Of a stretch of 64,000 nucleotides of DNA, positions 9,239 to 17,107 are shown piece after piece; positions within the stretch are counted from its first letter, which is position 1, and every line of letters begins with the position of its first letter. Source of the DNA: DAIDKA01 sp963708865 (lineage in GTDB: Bacteria; Pseudomonadota; Gammaproteobacteria; Steroidobacterales; Steroidobacteraceae). Location: contig CAVPUC010000009.1 of the NCBI GenBank assembly GCA_963708865.1, positions 1-64,000 of the forward strand, read 5' to 3'. Below the pieces are notes generated by a model that ran no database searches, had not been told where the DNA came from, and saw only the letters and a list, made by a program, of their open reading frames with translations. Both the position numbers and the translations under genes were made by a program.

Positions 9239-9502
9239 CTAACCCAGTGGGGCCCGCCCCATGGCAATCCTCAAGGTGCGAAGGGCGTGCCCGGGGTAGT
9301 GTAGCCGGATTTGCTCGGCAGCCCGTTCAAGGCAGCGGCGCAGTTCGCCGTCATTATCCAATTCGTGTGCACGAAGAACGCCGGGCGATTGCGCCTGACG
9401 AAGAAGGCAGAGCGCCTCGGCGGGCTCACCGGATTCAAGGTATCGAGCGGCATCGGACGCCACGGTGGCGTACTCGCGGTGGGCATTGGGCTGCGCAGTC
9501 AT
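9239..9502 (-). CDS. Hypothetical protein (87 aa)
   Basis: The product starts MTAQPNAHREYATVASDAAR and is predicted to be mostly helical (RYLESGEPAEALCLLRQAQ, then LRRCLERAAEQIRLHYPGHA), loosely like a tetratricopeptide-type helical hairpin. The ribosome site is weak and no family is recognised. It is divergent from the HtrA-type protease gene. Confidence 0.42.
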   Translation of the reverse strand: MTAQPNAHREYATVASDAARYLESGEPAEALCLLRQAQSPGVLRAHELDNDGELRRCLERAAEQIRLHYPGHALRTLRIAMGRAPLG

Positions 9503-9736
9503 GTGTTGCAGCTTACGGTCGGCATTTTTTCGTGAGCGCAGGCGAGTAGCGCTGATCCATGCCAGCGGATTCCTGCGCATCCCACCGTTTGGACCTCTCG
9601 AGGCCCGTTGTACACTGCACCTGATCTTGGGGAATGTCCGGGGTACAGGCCTTTGCCAACCATGGATGCGGGCCCTTGAAGAACGGCACGTAGCTCCCAT
9701 CTAGCGAAGCGGCTGAATAAGAACGTCCGGTGCGCA

Positions 9737-10852
9737 ATGACAAGTAATCGGGGTTTGCTCGTGGCCATAATCGGCGCAGTGGCGCTCGCCTGCGCAAGAG
9801 TGACTTCGTGCGCAGATGGTGCCATTGGTGCTCAGGGGGCGTCGGGGGCCCGACCGGTGACGCCCCGCGGGGAGCTCGGACCCGAAGAGAAGGCGACAAT
9901 CGAGCTGTTCCAGCGTTCGCGCGACTCGGTGGTGTTCATTTCTACCAAGGAAGCCGTACTCGACTTTTGGAGCCGCAACGTGACCTCGGTTCCGCGCGGG
10001 ACTGGATCGGGGTTCCTCTGGGACGATGCCGGCGATGTGGTCACCAACTTCCATGTCATCGAGGGCGCGAGTGAGGCGACCGTGAAATTGGTCGACGGGC
10101 GCAGCTTCCCCGCCACACTTACCGGCGCCTCTCCCGAGCATGACATCGCCGTATTGAAAATCGGCTTCGGATTTAAAGGTCCACGGCCGGTTCCGGTGGG
10201 CAGCAGTGGCGACCTGAGGGTCGGCCAGCGCGTTTACGCCATCGGAAACCCCTTCGGTCTTGACTGGAGCCTTACCTCGGGCATTGTGTCGGCCTTGAAC
10301 CGCTCCTTGGTTGAGGAGAATGGTAATCGGCTCGAACGGCTGATCCAGACCGATGCGGCGATCAACCCCGGTAATTCCGGCGGTCCCCTCCTGGATTCTG
10401 CCGGTCGCCTCATCGGTATGAATACGGCCATTTATAGCCCAAGCGGCGCCGCGGCAGGCATCGGCTTTGCCGTGCCTATCGACACCGTTAATCGCATCGT
10501 GCCTGAACTCATCCGCCATGGGCACTACACTCGCCCATCCATCGGCATCCAGATGGACGAGCGCTTGAACGAGCGCCTCACCGAAGCAAGCCAAATCGAA
10601 GGAGTGTTCGTACTTCGTGTTGAGCGGGGCTCTTCCGCTGAGGAGGCCGGCATGAAAGCTGCGAAAGTCACCAGGGATGGTGAAGTCATCGGCGGCGATG
10701 TCATCGTTTCCATCGACGGCAAGAAGATAGACTCTGTCTCGCGGCTCCTCGCTGCGCTGGACGACTATCGCATAGGCAACACCGTCCGCCTCGGCGTCAA
10801 GCGCAGCGGCAAGCTCATCGAGCTGCCGGTTCGCCTGCAGCCGGGAATCTAA
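9737..10852 (+). CDS. HtrA/DegP-type serine protease with PDZ domain
   Basis: The 371-residue exported protease has a hydrophobic N-terminus (LLVAIIGAVALACA). A trypsin-like domain spans about residues 55-250, with catalytic His106 (TNFHVI), Asp136 (HDIAVLKI) and Ser214 (GNSGGPLLD). A single PDZ domain covers about 265-365 (RPSIGIQM, then GDVIVSIDGKKI). One PDZ domain and this length fit DegS/HtrA-like periplasmic quality-control proteases rather than two-PDZ DegP. No sigma-E regulatory genes are adjacent. It is transcribed alone. Confidence 0.92.
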   Translation: MTSNRGLLVAIIGAVALACARVTSCADGAIGAQGASGARPVTPRGELGPEEKATIELFQRSRDSVVFISTKEAVLDFWSRNVTSVPRGTGSGFLWDDAGDVVTNFHVIEGASEATVKLVDGRSFPATLTGASPEHDIAVLKIGFGFKGPRPVPVGSSGDLRVGQRVYAIGNPFGLDWSLTSGIVSALNRSLVEENGNRLERLIQTDAAINPGNSGGPLLDSAGRLIGMNTAIYSPSGAAAGIGFAVPIDTVNRIVPELIRHGHYTRPSIGIQMDERLNERLTEASQIEGVFVLRVERGSSAEEAGMKAAKVTRDGEVIGGDVIVSIDGKKIDSVSRLLAALDDYRIGNTVRLGVKRSGKLIELPVRLQPGI

Positions 10853-11048
10853 ACACTCGTGCGCTAGATTGGCGGGACACTCCTCCACAATGTCCGATAA
10901 TGGAAAAGCGATATTGGGGTGCGCGGTAGTACTCTCTGGCTTGGCACAACACTCCAAAGCTTGAGCGCCACTGCTCTGGAGTGAACCCGTGTTTGCGCGC
11001 TTCACCAGAGCGGCAGCAGCCACTGCGTCCTGAGAACGGAGAGATTCT

Positions 11049-11927
11049 ATGAGCATACCAATCTCGATCCTGCTCCAGACGACTATCCCTCGACTCGAGG
11101 ATGATTGGCATATCGGACGCTTCAGTCTTCTACGCAGCTTCCTCGCGGCCCTGCCTGGGGATGACGGAGCACCGCTGTTCACCGTCACTGCTCGTGATCG
11201 CGCGCCCCCCGGTCAACCTGATCCGGTCATGTCCACGTTAGGTGAATCGAACTTTCAGCAGATGTGGCTGTTCGCCGTCGACACCGGGGACGGCCTTACC
11301 GAGGCAGATTGCGCAGGCATCTCGCGTTTCAGAGAACGAGGTGGCGGGCTGATGGTCACCCGGGATCATATGGATCTGGGGATTTCGGTCTGCACGTTGG
11401 GCGGCGTCGGCGCCGCCCACTATTTTCATTCGAGAAATCCGGAACCCGACCCAGCGAGGCATCGAATCGACGACCCGTACACGCGTGCGATTCTATGGCC
11501 CAACTATCACTCCGGGGCTAATGGCGACTATCAGGAGATTCAACCCGTCGGTGCGCCACACCCGGTACTGTCCGATCCGGATGCCGCAGAGGGTCTGATC
11601 CGCTATCTTCCCGCCCATCCGCACGAAGGGGCCGTCGGCGCTCCGAAGAGCGATCCCTCGGCGCGGGTAATAGCGACGGGACGCAGTCGTGTTAGCGGTG
11701 TGACATTCAACATCGCGGTCGCATTCGAACCTTCAGACGGCGGCGGCCCTGCAATCGCCGAATCGACTTTTCATCACTTCGCTGACTATAACTGGGACCC
11801 GGCAATGGGAGCGCCCAGCTTCGTCGACGAGCCGCCCGGCAATGGGCTCAGCACATTCGCACCCGCGCGACGCTCGACCGAGCGCTATGTACGCAATACA
11901 GCGATGTGGCTAGCCGGTAGGCGCTGA
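11049..11927 (+). CDS. Unrecognised 292-aa protein, possible glutamine-amidotransferase-like fold
   Basis: The ATG follows GGAGAG. The protein has no signal peptide. The segment MWLFAVDTGDGLTEADCAGI followed by RFRERGGGLMVTRDHMDL resembles the strand-helix-strand core of ThuA or class-I amidotransferase-like proteins, in which a report of an event is followed by a free-standing acidic motif. A His/Tyr-rich middle (AHYFHSRNPEPDP, WPNYHSGANGDYQEI) and a C-terminal ESTFHHFADYNWDP could bind metal or ligand. I do not recognise the family and assign no function. Confidence 0.7.
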   Translation: MSIPISILLQTTIPRLEDDWHIGRFSLLRSFLAALPGDDGAPLFTVTARDRAPPGQPDPVMSTLGESNFQQMWLFAVDTGDGLTEADCAGISRFRERGGGLMVTRDHMDLGISVCTLGGVGAAHYFHSRNPEPDPARHRIDDPYTRAILWPNYHSGANGDYQEIQPVGAPHPVLSDPDAAEGLIRYLPAHPHEGAVGAPKSDPSARVIATGRSRVSGVTFNIAVAFEPSDGGGPAIAESTFHHFADYNWDPAMGAPSFVDEPPGNGLSTFAPARRSTERYVRNTAMWLAGRR

Positions 11928-12405
11928 GAAGTCAGTCGAGCGCAGGTTTATCGTGCCTTTGAGTGTGCGCGAGCCATCGATCTGCCGAACGGTCGAGACG
12001 TAAGGGCGACGGTTTTGAATCTCACAAAAATCCAACAGATCAAAACCAATCCTGGAACACCCTTCATCTAAGACTATCCGAAATAGCACCTGGGGCAAAT
12101 TGTGCGCTTCGATTGCCGCTCGTGACCTTCACCGACAGCTATCGGGAATCCAACTAACCCGCGGATCTTGCGTGACGGCTTGCGCACGAGTCTTATGTCC
12201 ACCGCGCAGCCGCCGCGCCGCTGTCCTCGGGACGACTGTTGAAGGCAATAGTCGTTTGCGGCGCAGCGCAGTGGACGGCGTTGATCACGGCTTCGAACAA
12301 AGGACGCCGGAGCTAGGGGCCGGTGATGCTGCCTCAGCTGGCCGACCACCGTCAGGTGGTGGGCCGATCGACGCACCGCGCGAGAATCAGCGCGAGGCTT
12401 GCGGG
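11928..12405. other. Gap between convergent genes
   Basis: About 480 bases lie between the convergent 292-aa protein gene and the kelch lipoprotein gene. The only notable element is the hairpin at 12340-12365. No supported gene is present. Confidence 0.4.
12340..12365 (-). terminator. Possible hairpin terminator of the kelch gene
   Basis: GGCC and ACCACC pair with GGTGGT and GGCC around GTCA, giving a ten-pair stem with one mismatch, 40 bases past the kelch gene stop. No T run follows, so termination is only a possibility. Confidence 0.35.
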
Positions 12406-15303
12406 CTAGTACTCGAACAGATCGTTGAGGGCTCCGAAGTAGTCTGCGGTGGTGTGGTCGCGGCCATAGCCGCCGAACAGCCACAGGTGATCCGCGCTGT
12501 CGATCCAACCGATCGACTGGAAGCGTGCACCCGGAATATTGCCTGGCGCGCCCACCCCCAGGCTTCCATAGACGCCGGCCCCGTCGATCGTGTCCGGCCC
12601 GCTCATCCAGGTCCACTGCCGCGCCACGGGGTCATACGACCACAGGTCATTGAGCCAATCCGCGTTGCCTTGCGAATCGCGACCATAGCCGCCGAACAAC
12701 AGAACGTGCCCGTGGCTATCGAGGTAGACCTCGGCGGCATAGCGCGCGCCCGGCGCGTTGCCTGATACACCATACAGCCCGGGCGCATCGACCAGCGTTG
12801 ATCCGCTCACCCAGGTCCATTGCGAGGTACCCGGATCAAAGACCCACAGATCATTCAGCGCATCGGCAGTGCCGGCTGCGTCAGCCCCAACACCCCCGAA
12901 CAGCCAGAAACGGCCGGAAGTATCTGCCCAGGAGACCGCGGCCTGGCGCCCGCCGGGCACGTTGGCCGCCGCCGCCACGCCCGCCGTCCCGTAGACACCA
13001 CTGGCATTCACGCTGGTCGAGCCGCCGATCCAGGCCCACTGGTTGGCGCCGGGGTCGTACGACCACAGGTCATTGAGATTGCCGAGTGTTCCGGCAGCGT
13101 CGCAGCCATAACCGCCGTACAGCCACAGATGCCCCGCTGCGTCGATCCACGTTGCCGGGTTAAGCCTGGCACCCGGCGTATTGCCGGTTGCGGCTACACC
13201 CCGTGTGCCATACACCCCCAGCGCGTTGGTACAATTCGTGTTACCGCCGTTTGAGGTGCTCGAACCGCCGATCCAGGTCCACAGCCCCGTGCCGGCATTG
13301 TAGGTCCACAAATCGTTCAGGTAGCCGTTACCCGCGTTGTCGTGATAGCCGCCGAACAACCACAGAGTGCCCGCCGCGTCCGTCCAGGTCGCCGCATTTT
13401 TCCTTGAACTGGGCAGATTGCCGGCGGCCGGAATTCCCGGGGTGCCGTAGGTACCGTTACCACCATTGGTGGTCAGTCCGCTCACCCAGGTCCACTGGTG
13501 CGTGTTCTGGTTGTACGACCATAGGTCACTCAGATCGCTGGTATTGCCGTTGCCGTCGACCCCGACGCCGCCGAACAGCCACCGCTGCGTCGCGTTGCCC
13601 GTCCAGGTCATCGCACCCAGTCGCGCGCCCGGCACATTCCCCGCCGCCGGGCTGCCCTTCGTGCCGTAGATGCCGCGGGCATTCATCGTCGTGGCGCCGC
13701 CTATCCACACCCAGTCGCGCGCCGCGCAGGTGACCTGCACGCTGCTGACATTCGCGGCAGGCATGGTGCCCGACGCGCCGGCCACCGTGCAGTTCAATCC
13801 CGTCGGCTGCGCCGCCACCGTCACGGCAAAGGGGCTCATGAAGGCGATGCCCGTGGGCATCGAAAAAAGACTGGCATTGGTAGCCACGGACAGCCAATCG
13901 GTGCCATCCGTGAGCACCAGCCCGCTCGCGGTAAGACCGCTCACGGTGCCGCCCAGGGTGTACGCCTGATCGGAGCACACGATGTCGACCGAGGTGATGC
14001 CTGAGGCCGGCATGGTGCCGGAACCGGCACTCACCGTGCATGTCTCACCCGTGGGCTGGGTCGCCACGGTCACCGCGTACGCGCTGCCGAAGGCCACCGC
14101 CAGCGGCAACGTAAAGTGGCTCGCATTGGCGGCAACGGCCAGCTGGTCTGCGCCATTGGCCAGCACCAGACCGGCTCCGTTCAGACCGCTGATACTGCCC
14201 CCGAGGGCATACGATTGGTCGGCACAGACCACGGATACCGCAGTGACATTGGCGGCAGGCATCGTGCCCGCGCCCGCGCTCACTGTGCAGGTCATGCCGC
14301 TGGGCTCACTCACGACACTGACCGCGTAGGCACTGCCAAAATTCACTGTGGCGGGCATCGTGAAGCTACCCGCGCCTGAGGCCAGCGTCAGCTGGTCGAG
14401 GCCATTGGCCAGCACCAGTCCCGCGCGGGTCAAACCGCTGATGGTGCCGCCGAGCGTGTAGGGCTGGTCCGAACAGCTCACCACGATCGCTGTGACGGCG
14501 GCGGCCGGCATCGTGCCGGCACCGCCGTTCACGGCGCAGGATATTCCGGCGGGCTGTGTCACCACGGTCACCGCGTAGCTGCTCGTGAACGCCACTGCAG
14601 CGAGGGTGAAGGTGGTCGCTCCGGCCGGAATGCTCAATTGATTCGTGCCGTTGGCGAGGACCAGCCCCGCGGCTTGCAAACCGCTGATGGTGCCGCCGAG
14701 CGCATAGGCCTGTTCTGAACAGGTCACGACCAGGTTGTCCACGTTGGCCGTCCCCATGATGCCGGTAGCGTTCGCGACGCTGCAGGTGAGCCCGGCGGGG
14801 GAGCTGCGCACGGACACCGCGTAGCTGCCGGAACTGGCCACCAGACCCGGTAACGTGAAACTCGTGGCCCCCGATGCAATCGCGAGCTGGTCAACGCCGT
14901 TTGCCAGCACCAACCCCGTGCCCGTCAAACCGCTGACCGTGCCGCCGACGAAGAAGGACTGCGCTGAACAGGCGACGACCACATTCGTGACATCGGTCCC
15001 CGTCATCGTGCCGATGCCGTTGAGCACGATGCACTGAAGCTGCGCGGGCGCGCTTTGCACCGTCACCGCATAGGCGCCGCCGCTGGCCACCGCAGTCGGA
15101 AAAATAAAGCTGCTGGCGTTGGCGGCCACGGTCAGCTGATCCGTCCCATTTCTCAGTACGAGCCCGGCAGTCTCCAGGCCGCTGATGGTTCCTCCGAGGC
15201 TGTGCTGGGCGTTCGTCGGCGGGGCCGAGCCCGTGTCGTTGCAGGCTGCCAGCAGCAGGAAGGCCGCCGCGAGCACCAAGGGGACTGGGACGCGGATTGG
15301 CAT
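12406..15303 (-). CDS. Large lipoprotein with six Ig-like repeats and a six-blade kelch propeller
   Basis: The 965-residue surface or periplasmic protein starts at ATG 15303 (AGGA upstream) with a signal peptide and lipobox FLLLAAC. Residues about 35-527 are six tandem units of about 82 residues. Each opens LGGTISGL, continues GLVLANG.DQL, AYAVTV and GTMPAANV, and ends VVC plus a polar residue. They look like beta-sandwich units with a conserved pair of cysteines. The remaining 440 residues contain six kelch motifs, each with WLFGGYG followed by LNDLWSYD and then WTWVSG, enough for one closed beta-propeller. Kelch propellers bind proteins or glycans; the ligand is unknown. The gene stands alone. 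Confidence 0.88.
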   Translation of the reverse strand: MPIRVPVPLVLAAAFLLLAACNDTGSAPPTNAQHSLGGTISGLETAGLVLRNGTDQLTVAANASSFIFPTAVASGGAYAVTVQSAPAQLQCIVLNGIGTMTGTDVTNVVVACSAQSFFVGGTVSGLTGTGLVLANGVDQLAIASGATSFTLPGLVASSGSYAVSVRSSPAGLTCSVANATGIMGTANVDNLVVTCSEQAYALGGTISGLQAAGLVLANGTNQLSIPAGATTFTLAAVAFTSSYAVTVVTQPAGISCAVNGGAGTMPAAAVTAIVVSCSDQPYTLGGTISGLTRAGLVLANGLDQLTLASGAGSFTMPATVNFGSAYAVSVVSEPSGMTCTVSAGAGTMPAANVTAVSVVCADQSYALGGSISGLNGAGLVLANGADQLAVAANASHFTLPLAVAFGSAYAVTVATQPTGETCTVSAGSGTMPASGITSVDIVCSDQAYTLGGTVSGLTASGLVLTDGTDWLSVATNASLFSMPTGIAFMSPFAVTVAAQPTGLNCTVAGASGTMPAANVSSVQVTCAARDWVWIGGATTMNARGIYGTKGSPAAGNVPGARLGAMTWTGNATQRWLFGGVGVDGNGNTSDLSDLWSYNQNTHQWTWVSGLTTNGGNGTYGTPGIPAAGNLPSSRKNAATWTDAAGTLWLFGGYHDNAGNGYLNDLWTYNAGTGLWTWIGGSSTSNGGNTNCTNALGVYGTRGVAATGNTPGARLNPATWIDAAGHLWLYGGYGCDAAGTLGNLNDLWSYDPGANQWAWIGGSTSVNASGVYGTAGVAAAANVPGGRQAAVSWADTSGRFWLFGGVGADAAGTADALNDLWVFDPGTSQWTWVSGSTLVDAPGLYGVSGNAPGARYAAEVYLDSHGHVLLFGGYGRDSQGNADWLNDLWSYDPVARQWTWMSGPDTIDGAGVYGSLGVGAPGNIPGARFQSIGWIDSADHLWLFGGYGRDHTTADYFGALNDLFEY
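13722..15204 (-). repeat. Six tandem ~246-bp repeats coding Ig-like units
   Basis: Six successive units of about 82 codons each begin with the LGGT/S-I/V-SGL motif and end with a Cys followed by SEQ/SDQ/ADQ. Inner copies are more alike than the first, as expected from duplication within the gene. Confidence 0.85.
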
Positions 15304-15809
15304 GGAATTCCTGGCTACCAGAGCAGACGAGACCTTGACGGGCAGCCCCAAGATACTGGGGGGTGAGTGGGGATTCGCGGCGCTGGCGCACAGAAGGCGC
15401 CAATAAAGGAGCCATCAGTCCTGGAGTTTGGCCCGATTGCGATGCACGGCTGCTTTGCCGAAAATCGTCCGATTCGAAACGAGAATCTGAGGGAATCCTT
15501 GCCTCCCAAGTACGGCGAGGATCGGCAGGGTCACAGTCAGCGCGGTGTCTGAGCGTCGTGGAAGCTGTTGCATTCTGGCTACGAAGCTGGCAACAAGACC
15601 AAAGACATTGAGAGTCATTGTTCTCGCGCGGGCATCGTCGGCGCAGAACAGCTTTCTTGCGACCATTTTAGGGTCTCGATGAATAAAGTCCGCTGTGCCG
15701 ATCGCTGAGTACCTCAGCACCGGAGTTTCGCCGATAGCCAACATTTGACATTGGCGATAGCAATGCGCCGATGGACCCATGACGCCGCGCAGATGCCCCG
15801 GTTCTTGAG
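15304..15809. other. Gap without recognised gene
   Basis: About 500 bases lie between the kelch gene start and the esterase gene stop. A minus-strand frame reading NVFGLVASFVARMQ is too short and lacks a ribosome site. The kelch gene promoter should lie here. Confidence 0.35.
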
Positions 15810-16841
15810 CTATGACCCAATTCGGTGCCGAGCGAAAAACTTCCAGATGACCGCGGCGCAATCAAATCCGCCGAGTAATGTCTCTTTTGGCCATTCATGC
15901 CCCCACCGCTCGAGGCTATACAGCACCACCTCCGAGCCCTCATGGCAGCCCGACCACGCTTGACGTTCTATGCGGCCCTCATCCATCAACTCGACGCCTG
16001 GGGTGGCTGCACACGCATCCGCGTCGACCCAGAATTCTACCGATCGTGCAACGGAGATCGCACTGCTTTTGCTCCGATTCGTTGCTCCCAATCCGCCTTC
16101 ATAAGGTACGCTGGTGTCGGAGCGGCCGTGCAGTGCAAGGACGGCTACCGGTCGCCTTGGCCGCACGACCGACCATTCCGGCTCGCCTGCTGATGGGGTA
16201 CCGCCAATCGTGCCCGACACGACCGCCACGGCGGCTACAACATCCGGATGTTCGGCAGCGATGCGATAAGCCAACATGCCGCCGTTGGAAAATCCCGCGA
16301 CGTAGATCCGAGCGCGGTCCACCGGGATCCGCCTGGCCACATCGTCGACCGTGGCGAGGACAAACCCGACATCGTCGAGATGCATCTGTCTCGCCTTGCC
16401 GCAACAGTGGCCGGAGTTCCAGTGGCGAAAAAGATTCCCTAAGCCGAAACCTTGCGGGTAAATTACAACGAAGCCCTCGCGATCGGCCAGCAAGCTTAGC
16501 CCGCTTTCCCGCTCGAAATTGCGCGCGGTGCTGAATGCTCCATGAAGCGCAATCACAACTGGGAGCGCTGCGACGCCAAACCGTCCAGCGGGGACATGTA
16601 CGTAGTAGCTGCGTCTGAAGCCAAACACCCGCTGTGCAGCGGATTCCTTGTGCGTCCCTGCAGGAATCGGTGCGAGAGCATTCTGCGGCGCGGCCAGTAC
16701 TGCAGGGAAGAAGCCACTGGCGATGATGACCATCAGGGCGCAAACCTGGATGCGCAGAATCTGAAAAATCAGCGCCTTGTTTGCGCCATGGATCCGCACC
16801 AGCACTCCCGCAAGAGCATTATTGCTGTTCGCCCTGCCCAT
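15810..16841 (-). CDS. Exported PHB-depolymerase/feruloyl-esterase-type hydrolase (LpqC-like)
   Basis: This alpha/beta hydrolase of the polyhydroxybutyrate depolymerase/LpqC esterase family has an N-terminal hydrophobic export segment (CALMVIIASGFFPAVLAA). The oxyanion region reads LPVVIALHGAFSTARNF, and the nucleophile elbow is GFSNGGMLAYRIAAEHPD. An Asp (LHGRSDTSVPY) and a late His (WGHEWP) can complete the triad. A cysteine pair (HCCGKA) and later Cys residues suggest disulfides. The chosen ATG gives about 343 residues; upstream ATGs at 16907 and 17027 are possible but lack ribosome sites. It is divergent from the molybdenum hydroxylase gene. The natural ester substrate cannot be told. Confidence 0.85.
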   Translation of the reverse strand: MGRANSNNALAGVLVRIHGANKALIFQILRIQVCALMVIIASGFFPAVLAAPQNALAPIPAGTHKESAAQRVFGFRRSYYVHVPAGRFGVAALPVVIALHGAFSTARNFERESGLSLLADREGFVVIYPQGFGLGNLFRHWNSGHCCGKARQMHLDDVGFVLATVDDVARRIPVDRARIYVAGFSNGGMLAYRIAAEHPDVVAAVAVVSGTIGGTPSAGEPEWSVVRPRRPVAVLALHGRSDTSVPYEGGLGATNRSKSSAISVARSVEFWVDADACAATPGVELMDEGRIERQAWSGCHEGSEVVLYSLERWGHEWPKETLLGGFDCAAVIWKFFARHRIGS

Positions 16842-17107
16842 CGAGGCCTGCAATGCACATTTTGAAGATGGTGAATATTTTTTATATTTCAGAGACTTAC
16901 TTGGCATAACATGATCAATCCACTCCAAAGTGCGCACCCGGAAAATGCCACCCTCGCAGCACCACGCGCGACTCGCGGCATTCGCTCGGACTTTTGTCCC
17001 GCGCCCGGGATGATGAAGTCCATACATATTGGCAGACTATCGCTCATGGGGTTTTCGTCGGGTCGCTGCGGTCGGGCCGATGCCCTCCCGCCAGTAGGAG
17101 AAACACG

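Noticed and set aside
13722..15204. Regular repeats suggesting a CRISPR array
   Set aside because: The units are about 246 bases, diverged, and in one open reading frame encoding beta-sandwich repeats. There are no spacers and no cas genes.
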